NCBI RefSeq assembly: GCF_014645555.1
Contig: NZ_BMLY01000006.1
Coordinates: forward strand, 186,001-250,000
Source of the DNA: Silvimonas amylolytica
GTDB lineage: Bacteria > Pseudomonadota > Gammaproteobacteria > Burkholderiales > Chitinibacteraceae
Length of the DNA stretch: 64,000 nt
Reading direction: 5' to 3'
Position numbers and translations under genes: made by a program. Positions 15,829 to 25,869 of this stretch are shown piece by piece (position 1 is the first letter of the stretch; each line of letters opens with the position of its first letter). A model generated the notes under the pieces. The model was given only the letters and a program-made list of their open reading frames with translations, searched no databases and was not told the origin of the DNA.

Positions 15829-17478
15829 ATGCAGCGCGATGTAATGGAATATGACGTAGTAATCGTTGGCGCCGGTCCGGCCGGTTTGTCTGCGGCGATT
15901 CGCCTCAAGCAACTGGCGTTGGCTGCCGGACAGGATCTGGGCGTATGCGTGCTGGAAAAGGGCGCTCAGGTTGGAGCTCATTTGTTATCAGGGGCCGTGC
16001 TGGACCCGATTGCGCTCAATGAGCTGATTCCGGACTGGCAAGCACGGGGCGCGCCGCTGCATACGCCGGTCACTCATGATCGTTTCCTGGTGCTGGATGA
16101 AGACCTTGCCTGGACCATTCCGCATCTGCTGATCCCGCGCATTATGCGTAATGATGGCAACTACATTGTGAGCCTGGGTGAATTTGGTGCCTGGCTGGCG
16201 ACCGAAGCCGAAGCACTTGGTGTGGAAATCTACCCCGGCTTTGCGGTGGCAGACGCGGTCTACGGCGACGACGGTGCGGTCATCGGCGTGGTCTGTGGCG
16301 ATATGGGCATCGGCAAAGATGGTCAGCCTAAAGCTGACTACACCCCTGGCATTGAAATTCACGCGCGCTACACGCTGGTTGCCGAAGGTGCACGTGGGTC
16401 GCTGACCGGCAAACTGGAGCAGCAATTCGGATTGCGTGATCAGACGCAAATCCAGAAGTTTGGCCTGGGGATCAAAGAATTGTGGCGTATCCCTGGCAAA
16501 CAGCATGAGGCCGGACTTGTCCTGCATACGCTGGGCTGGCCGTTGGGTGGCCGGGCCGGTGGCGGCGCATTTATTTACCATATGGGTGAGGATCTGGTCT
16601 CTATTGGCCTTGTTACGCATCTGGATTACGCCAACCCCACGCTTGAGCCGTATGAAGAATTCCAGCGTTTGAAACGACACCCGGCCATTGCCGCCATGTT
16701 GCAAGGCGGGGAACGTATCGGCTATGGCGCACGGGCAATCACCGAAGGTGGATGGCAGTCTTTACCGGAGCTGGCTTTCCCGGGAGGGGTGTTATTGGGT
16801 TGTGCGGCCGGCATGGTCAATGTGCCGCGTATCAAGGGTAATCACAACGCCATGAAGAGCGGCATGCTGGCCGCTGAGTCTGTGTTTGCCGCGCTGGCTG
16901 CGGGCAGGGCGCACGACACATTGGCAGACTATGGGGAACGTGTTGTCCAAAGCTGGATCGGCCGTGAACTGCGCCAGGTGCGCAACATCAAGCCGGCGCT
17001 GTCCCGCTTTGGCAGCTTTCTGGGTACGTTGTATGCCGGCGCAGATTTGTGGCTGGGTCAACTGGGCTTCAAGCTCCCCTGGACGTTCAAACATGGCAAG
17101 CCGGACTATGCGAGCCTCAAGAATGCGCGGGAAATGCCGAAACTGGACTATGCATTGCCCGATGGTGTCTTGACCTTTGATAAAGCTTCATCGTTGCAGC
17201 TATCCAACACCTGGCATGAGTCCGACCAGCCGTCACACCTGGTGCTGAAGCGTCCGGAGGTCTACCTCACCCAGAATCTGGATGTCTATAACGCGCCCGA
17301 AGCGCATTATTGTCCGGCCGGCGTGTATGAGATCGTGCAGCGCCAGGGGCAGCGTGCATTGCAGATCAATGCGCAAAACTGCTTGCATTGCAAAACCTGT
17401 GATATCAAGGATCCAGCGCGCAATATCATCTGGCTGGTGCCAGAGGGCGGTGGTGGCCCTGGTTATCAGGGAATGTAG
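15829..17478 (+). CDS. Electron transfer flavoprotein-ubiquinone oxidoreductase
   Basis: A 549-residue membrane-associated flavoprotein that takes electrons from reduced ETF and passes them to ubiquinone. The N-terminal FAD Rossmann motif VVIVGAGPAGLSAAIRLKQ, the central GAARG-like and GGRAGGGAFIYHM segments, and the C-terminal 4Fe-4S site (CPAGVYE and NCLHCKTCDIKDP) are present. Size and domain order match the family (about 550 residues). The ATG at 15829 has AGGTG upstream; an internal ATG at 15844 is also possible. Together with etfBA it forms the fatty-acid and amino-acid oxidation link to respiration. Confidence 0.96.
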   Translation: MQRDVMEYDVVIVGAGPAGLSAAIRLKQLALAAGQDLGVCVLEKGAQVGAHLLSGAVLDPIALNELIPDWQARGAPLHTPVTHDRFLVLDEDLAWTIPHLLIPRIMRNDGNYIVSLGEFGAWLATEAEALGVEIYPGFAVADAVYGDDGAVIGVVCGDMGIGKDGQPKADYTPGIEIHARYTLVAEGARGSLTGKLEQQFGLRDQTQIQKFGLGIKELWRIPGKQHEAGLVLHTLGWPLGGRAGGGAFIYHMGEDLVSIGLVTHLDYANPTLEPYEEFQRLKRHPAIAAMLQGGERIGYGARAITEGGWQSLPELAFPGGVLLGCAAGMVNVPRIKGNHNAMKSGMLAAESVFAALAAGRAHDTLADYGERVVQSWIGRELRQVRNIKPALSRFGSFLGTLYAGADLWLGQLGFKLPWTFKHGKPDYASLKNAREMPKLDYALPDGVLTFDKASSLQLSNTWHESDQPSHLVLKRPEVYLTQNLDVYNAPEAHYCPAGVYEIVQRQGQRALQINAQNCLHCKTCDIKDPARNIIWLVPEGGGGPGYQGM

Positions 17479-17584
17479 TTGTAAGACTGCTTGCTCCAAA
17501 AGTGTTTGTTTTTGGCTGCGCATACGGTGTTTTGCTGATCGGTCGCGGGTAATCTATGGTTTAATGGGTTTATAAGAAATCAAA

Positions 17585-17601
17585 TACTTTCATTGAAAGT
17601 A
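17585..17601. promoter_or_regulatory. Perfect dyad upstream of the GGDEF/EAL gene
   Basis: TACTTTC-ATT-GAAAGTA is a perfect seven-base inverted repeat with a three-base centre, about 110 bases before the GGDEF/EAL start. TTGCTG (17532-17537) and TATGGT (17555-17560) with 17-base spacing just upstream could be a weak promoter, placing the dyad downstream of its start site. Confidence 0.35.
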
Positions 17602-17711
17602 AGAATTGGATGGTTGCGGGTGCAAATACATATCGATGATTTGTACCGGCGAAGGGCGTCGATTATGCTCCGCAACAGTCATTGGACTCTCAGAACGAAG
17701 CCCCAATAGAG

Positions 17712-20126
17712 ATGCAACCACTGCTCGCGCGGCTGCGCGTTTTTTCCCGGGAAAACCGGCTTGCATTGCGCCTGGTACTGGCCGTCATGGTTACCAGCGT
17801 ACTGGTCGCCGCGTCGCTGGCGTTTTTCCTGGCCCGTCAGGAATATCAACGCAGCCTGTCCCAAATCCGCTCTGATCTGGAAACCCTGTCGCGCAGCGTG
17901 CGTCCGCAACTGGCCGTTAACCTGTGGCTGGTGAATACCGAGGCCGTGCGTACACAACTGAATTCCTTGTTGCAAACCAAGGTGGTTGGGTATGCCGAAC
18001 TGGTCGAAACAGACGGTTCGCGCTATCAAGCAGGTGAGTTGCCTTCTGACCAGCGTTCCGTAGTCAGCATGACCTTTCCGGTGGAGTACCTGCATCCACT
18101 GACGAACAAATCAGTACGCCTGGGGCAGTTGACCCTCGTCAATACGCTCGACGGCCTCGAGGCCGAAATCACCGACCAACTCAAACGCATCCTGTTCTTG
18201 CTGGTTACTGGCATGGGTGCGGCGGCACTGGCGTTTATCTGGCTGTATCACCGTCTTATTGCCAGACATCTGCGTTATATCGCTGATTATACGCGGCATT
18301 TTAACTATGAGCGGCTATCCGCGCCGCTGGTGCTGGCCCGCCCACCCGGTACTGCGGATGAGCTGCAGACACTGACTGATGCATTCAACGCCATGCGGCG
18401 CAATCTGTTGCAAGGGCTGAACGAGCGTGATTCTGCCCAGCACGAATTGCTGCGCGAAAAAGAACTGGCTGAAGCCACACTCAGTTCTGTTGCCGACGCG
18501 ATCGTGACAACCACGGCAGACGGCAAGGTCAAGTTATTGAATCCGGCGGCCGAAACACTCACGGGTTGGCCTTTTGCCGAAGCATCAGGGCGTCCGATTA
18601 CCGATATCGTGATGACGGTGGATGAAGCCAGCGGTACGCGTTTATCCCGCTTGTTGGCAGAAGCCCTGGAAGGCGGTCACACCGCCACCCGCGAAGTGGC
18701 AACCCTGGTCAACCGGCTGGGCCAGCGTTATCGCGTGGAAATGGCGATTGCCGCTGTGCCGGATGAACACGGTATCGGATTGGTGGTGGCGCTGCACGAC
18801 ATCAGCGAAGCTGAAGCGTTGACGGAGCGTCTTGCCTATCAAGCAACGCACGACGAACTGACCGGGCTGACCAACCGCCGTGGCTTTATGGGCGCGCTGG
18901 TACAAGCCAGTGAAATTGTTCGTGAAAGTGGCAAACCCTGTGTACTGATGCAGCTGGATCTGGATCAGTTCAAGCTGGTCAACGATACCTGCGGTCACCT
19001 GGCTGGCGATGAACTGTTGCGCCAACTGGCGCGGCAGTTGCTTGAGATCGTTCCGGTTGGCGTGCAAGTAGGGCGGTTGGGAGGTGACGAGTTTGGTTTC
19101 TTGATGCATGACGCGTCGACCGAACAAGCCCAGCAATTGGCCGATCGTATTTTGCAAGCGCTGGAGCAGTACCGGTTTGTCTGGCAAGACCGCCCGTTTA
19201 CCGTCACCGGCAGTATGGGGCTGGTGCTGATGGATACCGAGGCGCGCAATTTGCAGGAAGTCATCAGCCGGGCTGATGTGGCCTGTTTTGCTGCCAAAGA
19301 GGCCGGACGTAACCGTTTGTCCTGGTATCGTGGTGGTGAGGTTAATCTTGAGCAGCGCCATAACGAGTTGCAACTGCTGGCTACGCTGCGTCAGGCTGCC
19401 GAGTTGAACTGGTTTCAGCTGTATTTTCAGCCGATCGTCTCGTCGATCGATGCCGATGAACTGCATTATGAAGTGTTATTGCGTCTGGTCGGTGAGAACG
19501 GCAAGGTGATCTCTCCAGGGGCGTTTATCCCTGCGGCCGAGCGCTATGATTTGATGGCCACCATCGATCGTTGGGTTGTATCGCACGCAATTGGATACCT
19601 GGCTGCGAAGGAGCGGCAGGGCCGTCCTGTACCCATGCTATCGGTCAACTTGTCCGGCAAATCGCTCAACCGTCAGACGCTGGCTTTTGTGCTGGAGCGG
19701 CTGGATGAGTCAGGTGTGCCACCAGAAAACCTCTGTTTTGAGATCACTGAAACCAGCGCTATTGCCAATATCAAGGAATCCACGCTGTTTATTGAGGCGC
19801 TGCGTACGCGCGGCTGTCGCTTTGCGCTGGATGACTTTGGTAGCGGGTTTTCATCATTCACTTATCTGAAAACGTTGCCGGTACATTACCTCAAGATCGA
19901 TGGCAGTCTGGTTCGCGATATTGTTGATGATCACGTCAGTCTGCAAATGGTGATCGCAGTGAACCATATTGCGCATGCCATGGGTCGTCAGACCATTGCG
20001 GAATATGTCGAGTCCGCCGAGATCGCCGATAAGCTGCGCGAAATTGGCGTCGATTATTTGCAGGGATACCACATTGGTATTCCGTCGCCGAATATGGTGC
20101 TGGAGCCCGCCAGGTATAGCGCCTGA
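17712..20126 (+). CDS. Membrane GGDEF/EAL protein with periplasmic sensor and PAS domain
   Basis: A c-di-GMP enzyme of about 804 residues. The order is a membrane helix (about 15-40), a periplasmic sensor region (about 40-160), a second helix (about 160-185), a HAMP-like linker, PAS (about 245-370), GGDEF (about 380-540) and EAL (about 555-800). The cyclase loop is a full GGDEF (457-461) but the RxxD inhibitory site is absent. The phosphodiesterase motif reads EVL (587-589) instead of EAL, with the key Glu kept, and DDFGSGFSS is intact. Net activity is therefore uncertain. The start is ambiguous: ATG 17712 is preferred, and TTG 17682 is possible. A terminator follows. Confidence 0.9.
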   Translation: MQPLLARLRVFSRENRLALRLVLAVMVTSVLVAASLAFFLARQEYQRSLSQIRSDLETLSRSVRPQLAVNLWLVNTEAVRTQLNSLLQTKVVGYAELVETDGSRYQAGELPSDQRSVVSMTFPVEYLHPLTNKSVRLGQLTLVNTLDGLEAEITDQLKRILFLLVTGMGAAALAFIWLYHRLIARHLRYIADYTRHFNYERLSAPLVLARPPGTADELQTLTDAFNAMRRNLLQGLNERDSAQHELLREKELAEATLSSVADAIVTTTADGKVKLLNPAAETLTGWPFAEASGRPITDIVMTVDEASGTRLSRLLAEALEGGHTATREVATLVNRLGQRYRVEMAIAAVPDEHGIGLVVALHDISEAEALTERLAYQATHDELTGLTNRRGFMGALVQASEIVRESGKPCVLMQLDLDQFKLVNDTCGHLAGDELLRQLARQLLEIVPVGVQVGRLGGDEFGFLMHDASTEQAQQLADRILQALEQYRFVWQDRPFTVTGSMGLVLMDTEARNLQEVISRADVACFAAKEAGRNRLSWYRGGEVNLEQRHNELQLLATLRQAAELNWFQLYFQPIVSSIDADELHYEVLLRLVGENGKVISPGAFIPAAERYDLMATIDRWVVSHAIGYLAAKERQGRPVPMLSVNLSGKSLNRQTLAFVLERLDESGVPPENLCFEITETSAIANIKESTLFIEALRTRGCRFALDDFGSGFSSFTYLKTLPVHYLKIDGSLVRDIVDDHVSLQMVIAVNHIAHAMGRQTIAEYVESAEIADKLREIGVDYLQGYHIGIPSPNMVLEPARYSA

Positions 20127-20167
20127 GCGGCCCCAATGGGCATGTAAGTATTCTTCCCGATTGGTGA

Positions 20168-20210
20168 AAAAACCCGTCCGCCGCACAGTGTGCCGGGCGG
20201 GTTTGTTTTA
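20168..20210 (+). terminator. Terminator after the GGDEF/EAL gene
   Basis: A long stem pairs AAACCCGTCCG (20170-20180) with CGGGCGGGTTT (20194-20204), with one G-T pair and an inner GCAC/GTGC stem, followed by TGTTTTA. It separates the GGDEF/EAL gene from the chemoreceptor gene. Confidence 0.75.
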
Positions 20211-20316
20211 TATGGAGAGTAGCACGGGGGCGTGCTGCCCTCTGGCATGGCAATAAGTATCCGGTTCAAGAAATACACAGAAACAATAAAGCTATAAGCG
20301 GTTTGGGGAGGTACAA

Positions 20317-22644
20317 ATGACAATGCGTATGCGTTTGCTGCTGCCGGTATTGGCGGTGGCGTTGCTTGGGTTTGGCGTGACATTGGGCTATGTCCTGTTT
20401 GGGCAGAATCTGACGCTGGACGCCGTCACTTATATATTGGCGCTGGCCAGTCTGATCGCGCTGGCTGCTGCCGCCTGGATGGCGGCGGGTTTCGCCTTGC
20501 GCCCGCTGGACGCATTGCAGCGCGGTTTGCACGATATGGGTGGTAGCGCCGGTTTGTCGGTGCGTTTTGCAGAAGAGGGCGAACTGGCGACATTGGGTCG
20601 TCCGCTCAATCAGTTTGTCAGTACACAACAGTCAGTTTTGCGTGAAATCCAGCGGGAGATGGAAGCACTGGCCCTCAGCCTGCATGAATTGACCGCAGTC
20701 ACGACGCAAATTTCCAACGATACCCGCATGCAGTCTGATCACGCTTCGGCTTCTGCAGCCACGGTCGGGCAGATTACGCAGAGCATTTCCAGCATCGCGT
20801 CTCGTGCCCGTGATGTGGATGTCGCGGTGCTGGATACGCAGTCCATTTCCAGTGAAAGCGCGCAAGCCGTTATGGGTGTTTCATCCGAGGTGGGTGAGGT
20901 GGCGACGGCGATGCAGTCGCTCGGGACGGCGATGGATAATCTTTCGCAGCGTGCACGTGAAATCAGCGGCATTGTGGTTGTCATCAAGGAAATTGCGGAT
21001 CAGACCAATTTGCTGGCTCTGAACGCAGCTATTGAAGCAGCACGTGCTGGCGAGCAAGGTCGTGGTTTTGCCGTGGTGGCAGATGAAGTTCGCAAACTGG
21101 CTGAGCGCAGCTCTTCGGCGACGGTCGATATTGCCCGCCGTATCGAACTCGTTAACGCTGAGACCAATGCGGTTCTGGCGGACATGACCCGCACTTCTAC
21201 CGGCGTATCGCAGAGCGTTGACAAGGCGGAGCACGCTCGCAAACACATGCTCACAATTTCCGGCCGGATGGACGAAGTCGCGCAAGTAGTTCGCCAGATT
21301 GCCGATGCGACCGCTGAGCAATCGTCCGCGACCGAGTCGATGGCGCGTTCGACTGAACGCGTCAGCGGTATGACGCGCGCGACCGACTCGGCATTGCATC
21401 AGGCCCGTCAGACATTGCAAAGTGTGGATGAACGCGCCAAGACCCTGCTGGGGGCTGTCGGCAAGTTTCACCTGGCAGATGTGGAAGTGCTGCACTGGTG
21501 GCTGTCACGCAGTGAAGCGCGTGCCGTGTTTGAGTTGAAAACCCGTTTGAACGCGCAGGGCCACCACTGGATGGACACCCGGACTAGCGGGGGTGACCCG
21601 ATGGCGACGCTCAATTCGCGCGTGCAATCTGGCAATGCGCCGACTGCAGCGGCCAATCGCATTATCAATATTGGCAAGTGGTCCAGAATGGGTGTGCTGG
21701 CTGATCTGAACGAGATCGCCCAGCGCCAGCGCTGGTCCAGCGTGCTGCCTGCGGTGCTGGATAAAATGATCCAGGTAGACGGCAAATACGTGGCCGTGCC
21801 CCTGGGCGCCGCGCGTGTGAATACCTTGTGGGTGAATTTGCCGCTGATCCGGAAAGTGGGCGGACAGCAGCCGCGCACCTGGGATGATTTCTTTGCATTG
21901 TGCGAAACACTGAAAGAGGCCGGCATCACCCCGCTTGCAGTGGGTGAGCAGGATTGGCAGATCGCTACCATGCTCGAAACGGTGATTCTGGCCGAAGGCG
22001 CAGAGTTCCATCGCAACTGTTTTGTGAAGCTTGATGCGAGTGCACTGGGTGGCGCTGGCATGGTGCGCGCCCTGGAGCGTTTCCGTCGCCTCAAGCCATA
22101 CTGCACTGAAGATGCAGCGGGTCGTGACTGGAATCTGGCAACCGTTGATGTGATTAACGGCCGTGCCGCTATGCAAATCATGGGGGATTGGGCCAAGCCG
22201 GAATTCATGCAGGCTGGGCAGGCGCAGGGCAAGGATTACATGGGCTGGGCCGCACCGGCTGCCGCGGGTGAATTCAGCTTTGCGTGTGACTCGCTCATCA
22301 TGTTCAAGCAAAAAGAAGGCGCCATGCACGACGCTCAGCGTGATCTGGTCGAAATGTTGATGAGCCAGGAAGGGCAGGAGGCGTTCAATTTCTTCAAGGG
22401 TAACGTGCCGGCACGTTCCGATACGCCGATGAGCCGCTACGATGGGTATTCGCAAGAAACGGCACGGTCATTTGCCCAGGCGGCCAATGCCAATGTGCTC
22501 GTGCCGTCCTGGGCGCATAGCCAGTGTTTGCCCGAAGAAGCCCGGGCATCAATCTTCGACACAACCCTGAAGTTCTGGCGCAACGGCAACATGAGTGCCA
22601 GCGACGCCGCCAGAATGATGGCGGATGCCGCACGACGCAGTTGA
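20317..22644 (+). CDS. Chemoreceptor signalling domain fused to a C-terminal sugar-binding-protein domain
   Basis: A single uninterrupted 775-residue frame. Two N-terminal helices (about 7-28 and 36-59) are joined by a loop of only about eight residues, so there is no periplasmic sensor. Next come a HAMP-like linker (about 60-110) and a methyl-accepting signalling coiled coil (about 110-385) whose hairpin tip, around residues 225-262, contains the hallmark [18 protein letters not shown]. From residue 389 ([13 protein letters not shown]) to the end it resembles glucose/mannose-type ABC solute-binding proteins, with [44 protein letters not shown] and [11 protein letters not shown]. No signal peptide precedes that part, so positive-inside topology places it in the cytoplasm. 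Chemoreceptors normally sense at the N-terminus. It is flanked by terminators, so it is monocistronic. Confidence 0.9.
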   Translation: MTMRMRLLLPVLAVALLGFGVTLGYVLFGQNLTLDAVTYILALASLIALAAAAWMAAGFALRPLDALQRGLHDMGGSAGLSVRFAEEGELATLGRPLNQFVSTQQSVLREIQREMEALALSLHELTAVTTQISNDTRMQSDHASASAATVGQITQSISSIASRARDVDVAVLDTQSISSESAQAVMGVSSEVGEVATAMQSLGTAMDNLSQRAREISGIVVVIKEIADQTNLLALNAAIEAARAGEQGRGFAVVADEVRKLAERSSSATVDIARRIELVNAETNAVLADMTRTSTGVSQSVDKAEHARKHMLTISGRMDEVAQVVRQIADATAEQSSATESMARSTERVSGMTRATDSALHQARQTLQSVDERAKTLLGAVGKFHLADVEVLHWWLSRSEARAVFELKTRLNAQGHHWMDTRTSGGDPMATLNSRVQSGNAPTAAANRIINIGKWSRMGVLADLNEIAQRQRWSSVLPAVLDKMIQVDGKYVAVPLGAARVNTLWVNLPLIRKVGGQQPRTWDDFFALCETLKEAGITPLAVGEQDWQIATMLETVILAEGAEFHRNCFVKLDASALGGAGMVRALERFRRLKPYCTEDAAGRDWNLATVDVINGRAAMQIMGDWAKPEFMQAGQAQGKDYMGWAAPAAAGEFSFACDSLIMFKQKEGAMHDAQRDLVEMLMSQEGQEAFNFFKGNVPARSDTPMSRYDGYSQETARSFAQAANANVLVPSWAHSQCLPEEARASIFDTTLKFWRNGNMSASDAARMMADAARRS

Positions 22645-22700
22645 GGTGGCTTGATCGAAGCCGGCAGAGACAGGTAACGACTCTGCCTCTTGTCTGACGT

Positions 22701-22730
22701 AAAAAAGCCCCGCAATTGCGGGGCTTTTTT
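22701..22730. terminator. Bidirectional terminator between chemoreceptor and guaB
   Basis: A near-perfect palindrome AAAAAAGCCCCGCAA/TTGCGGGGCTTTTTT lies between the convergent chemoreceptor and guaB genes. Confidence 0.93.
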
Positions 22731-22752
22731 GTTGGTTACTGACCGCTGCAGA

Positions 22753-24219
22753 TTACTCCACGCGGTAGTTTGGTGCTTCTTTGGTGATCTGCACGTCATG
22801 CACGTGAGATTCGCGAATCCCGGCAGAAGTGATCTGCACGAATTCGGCTTTCTCATGCATCTGGGCGATGGTGGCGCAACCCAGATAACCCATGGAAGAG
22901 CGCAGGCCGCCAACCAGTTGGTGAACGATGGCAGTGACCGGACCCTTGTAGGGAACGCGGCCTTCAATGCCTTCCGGTACCAGCTTGTCGGCGTTGGCCG
23001 TGTTTTCTTCCTGGAAATAGCGATCGCTGGAGCCTTGTTGCATGGCGCCCAGAGAGCCCATACCGCGGTAGCTCTTGTATGAGCGACCCTGGTACAGTTC
23101 GACTTCGCCCGGCGCTTCTTCGGTACCTGCCAGCAGACCACCCAGCATGACGGTGTGCGCACCTGCAGCAATGGCCTTGGCGATATCACCAGAGAAACGG
23201 ATGCCCCCGTCAGCAATCAGCGGTACACCCGTGCCTGCCAGGGCGTCAGCCACGTTGGCAACAGCGGAGATTTGCGGTACGCCCACACCGGCCACGATAC
23301 GTGTGGTGCAGATGGAGCCCGGGCCGATACCGACCTTGACTGCATCAGCGCCGGCATCAACCAGTGCACGTGCGGCGGCGGCGGTGGCGATATTGCCGCC
23401 AATCACTTGTACATTCGGGAAATTACGCTTCACCCAGTTCACGCGGTTCAGCACGCCGGCGCTGTGGCCGTGCGCGGTATCAACCACGATGACGTCTACG
23501 CCGGCTTCAGCCAGCAGGGCGACGCGTTCTTCAGTGCCATCACCAGTACCGACTGCAGCGCCAACGCGCAGACGACCCAATTCATCCTTGGACGCCAGCG
23601 GGTGTTCGCTGGTCTTGATAATGTCTTTAACGGTAATCAGGCCGCGCAGATGGAAGCCTTCGTTCACCACCAGTACACGTTCCAGCTTGTGGTCGTGCAT
23701 CAGGTGGCGGGCTTCGTCGATGGAGGTGCCTTCACGCACGACGATCAACTTGTCTTTTTGCGTCATGACGCTAGAGACAGGGACATCGAGGCGGGTTTCA
23801 AAACGCAGGTCACGGTTGGTAATGATGCCGACCAGTTGGCCTTTGGCATCAATGACCGGGAAGCCGGAAATGCGATGCTGGCGGGAGAGGTTCAGGACAT
23901 CGCGAACCAGCATGTCAGGGGAGACGACCAGCGGATCTTTCACCACGCCGGATTCGTGACGTTTCACCTTGGAGACTTCAGTGGCTTGCAGCTTGGCAGA
24001 CATGTTCTTGTGAACGATACCAATGCCGCCTTCCTGCGCAATGGCGATGGCCAGCGGGGCTTCGGTCACGGTATCCATGGCTGCGGAGATCAGCGGCAGG
24101 TTGAGCCGGATGTCACGAGTGAATTGGGTACCAAGGCTGACATCGCGGGGCAGGACGTCAGAGTGGGCCGGGACGAGCAGAACGTCGTCGAAGGTCAGTG
24201 CTTGTTGCACGATGCGCAT
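22753..24219 (-). CDS. guaB: Inosine-5'-monophosphate dehydrogenase
   Basis: A 488-residue enzyme oxidising IMP to XMP with NAD+, the committed step to guanine nucleotides. The TIM-barrel starts [21 protein letters not shown]; two CBS domains occupy about 95-205; the catalytic loop GPGSICTTR carries Cys304; the flap ends near [26 protein letters not shown]. The length equals E. coli GuaB. A -10 box TATAAT lies just upstream. No guaA follows here; the neighbour converges from the other side of a terminator. Confidence 0.98.
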   Translation of the reverse strand: MRIVQQALTFDDVLLVPAHSDVLPRDVSLGTQFTRDIRLNLPLISAAMDTVTEAPLAIAIAQEGGIGIVHKNMSAKLQATEVSKVKRHESGVVKDPLVVSPDMLVRDVLNLSRQHRISGFPVIDAKGQLVGIITNRDLRFETRLDVPVSSVMTQKDKLIVVREGTSIDEARHLMHDHKLERVLVVNEGFHLRGLITVKDIIKTSEHPLASKDELGRLRVGAAVGTGDGTEERVALLAEAGVDVIVVDTAHGHSAGVLNRVNWVKRNFPNVQVIGGNIATAAAARALVDAGADAVKVGIGPGSICTTRIVAGVGVPQISAVANVADALAGTGVPLIADGGIRFSGDIAKAIAAGAHTVMLGGLLAGTEEAPGEVELYQGRSYKSYRGMGSLGAMQQGSSDRYFQEENTANADKLVPEGIEGRVPYKGPVTAIVHQLVGGLRSSMGYLGCATIAQMHEKAEFVQITSAGIRESHVHDVQITKEAPNYRVE

Positions 24220-24246
24220 TTGCGAATCCTTTCACGCCAAAAGTCG

Positions 24247-24252
24247 ATTATA
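24247..24252 (-). promoter_or_regulatory. guaB promoter -10 box
   Basis: On the minus strand this reads TATAAT, 28 bases from the guaB start, followed by AAAGGA as ribosome site. The matching -35 region is weak, so factor-assisted initiation is possible. Confidence 0.55.
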
Positions 24253-24491
24253 CCGGGTTTGGCACGGTAAGACTATGCCGACGTAATCACCTTTTACCGG
24301 GCGGCGTGTTGCAATTTGTACAAACAAAAGCGGTTTTACGCCTGCAATGTCGCCCTTGCAATCTGGTCGGGGCAATATGCAGATATATACATAAAGCATA
24401 AAGCGGGGCGTGATACGGCCAGTGAAAAAAACAGGCCGTCGCTACCGGAACAAGCGGTCAGGGGCCGCAATCCACAATATGGGAGGACGGC

Positions 24492-25658
24492 ATGGAGCAT
24501 GCCGGAGCGACACCGCAGCAGGATGAAAAGGGTCCGTGTGCGCTGATTTTGTCCGGGGGCGGCGCGCGTGCTGCTTATCAGGTGGGGGTGCTGCTCGCTG
24601 TGGCACGCATCTGGCGTCACGGCGAAGCCAATCCGTTTCCGATTATTTGCGGTGCGTCAGCCGGGGCCATCAATGCTGCCGGGCTGGCCTCCAGAGCCAG
24701 TGCGTTTCAATCGTCGGTGCGGCATCTGGCACGTTCGTGGTTGTTGTTGTCGCCGGAGCGGGTGTATCGGGCCAGCGTCCTCGCGTTGATCAAAAGTGCA
24801 GGGCATTGGGCTGTATCCATGCTGGCGGGTGGCTTGGGCGAGCGCAACCCCAAGTCTTTGCTGGATAACGCACCGCTCCGCGACCTATTGAGTGAGCTGG
24901 TTGATTTTGATGGCATCGGTCGGGCGGTCGACGAGGGTGCTCTGCTCGCGTTATCAATCACCGCGTCGGGCTATACCTCGGGCCAATCGGTCAGTTTTTA
25001 TCAGGGCTCGCCGCAATTACCCGACACTTGGCAGCGGGCCTCGCGTATTGGTTTGCGGGCCAGGATAACGGTTGACCATTTGATGGCTTCGAGTGCGATT
25101 CCGCTGGTGTTTCCTGCTGCGCGGATCAACCGCGAATACTTTGGTGATGGCTCGGTGCGCCAGATTGCGCCGCTTAGCCCGGCTATCCATCTGGGTGCCA
25201 GCAAATTGCTGGTCATTGGTGTGGCACCGCATGCTGAGCTGCCTGGGCGGGAAAAGGTCAACGAATACCCATCGCTGGCGCAGGTGGCGGGGCATCTGCT
25301 TAACAGCGTGTTTCTGGATTCGCTGGAAGCTGATCTGGAGCGGGTTCAGCGAGTCAACAATACGATCTCATTGTTAAGTGAAGAAGTGCGAGCAGCGCAC
25401 CGTACTGCATTGCGGCCATTGGAAGTATTGACCATCGCGCCGTCCCGCCCGCTAGAGCGACTGGTGATGCCACACCGTAAACGCTTTCCGCCTGGGCTGC
25501 GTTTCTTGCTGGGCGGTCTGGGGGCTTTTCGTCGCCAGGGGTCGGTGTTGTCCAGTTACCTGTTGTTTCACGGCGATTATGTGCGCCAGCTCATCAAACT
25601 GGGTTATCGGGACGCCATGAAGCGACGCAAGGAACTGGAGTGCTTTCTGGCTGACTGA
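24492..25658 (+). CDS. Patatin-like phospholipase
   Basis: A 388-residue serine hydrolase of the patatin family. The oxyanion motif SGGGARAAYQVGVL (about 21-34), the nucleophile elbow GASAG with Ser56, and the catalytic Asp219 in GDGS form the Ser-Asp dyad. GDGS replaces the commoner DGG/DGA at that site but keeps the Asp. There is no signal peptide, so it probably acts on lipids at the inner face of the membrane or in the cytoplasm. The C-terminal third is basic and may bind membranes. GGGAGGA before the ATG at 24492 supports the start. It is transcribed alone. Confidence 0.9.
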   Translation: MEHAGATPQQDEKGPCALILSGGGARAAYQVGVLLAVARIWRHGEANPFPIICGASAGAINAAGLASRASAFQSSVRHLARSWLLLSPERVYRASVLALIKSAGHWAVSMLAGGLGERNPKSLLDNAPLRDLLSELVDFDGIGRAVDEGALLALSITASGYTSGQSVSFYQGSPQLPDTWQRASRIGLRARITVDHLMASSAIPLVFPAARINREYFGDGSVRQIAPLSPAIHLGASKLLVIGVAPHAELPGREKVNEYPSLAQVAGHLLNSVFLDSLEADLERVQRVNNTISLLSEEVRAAHRTALRPLEVLTIAPSRPLERLVMPHRKRFPPGLRFLLGGLGAFRRQGSVLSSYLLFHGDYVRQLIKLGYRDAMKRRKELECFLAD

Positions 25659-25707
25659 GTCATCACGCTTGCCGCGCGTATACGGATGGCTTGTCATCGG
25701 CATAATC

Positions 25708-25756
25708 TTTGCTGGTAGAATATTGATTGATAAAATCAATCGACCAGATCAGCAAA
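25708..25756. promoter_or_regulatory. Nested inverted repeats upstream of dsbB-oxyR
   Basis: TTTGCTG (25708-25714) pairs with CAGCAAA (25750-25756), CTGGT (25712-25716) with ACCAG (25743-25747), and ATTGATT (25722-25728) with AATCAAT (25734-25740) around GATAA. TAGAAT (25716-25721) could be a -10 box within it. It may be an operator or a leader hairpin; the evidence is only the symmetry. Confidence 0.35.
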
Positions 25757-25869
25757 GGCCTATTCTGGCGATCTCCACTGCAGGTCATGCTGCCCGTTTG
25801 CGTTTTACCCGCGATGACTGGCGTTTGCCGGGCAATTTCCCAAACGTGTTTCCTGTGAGAAGGTGAATT

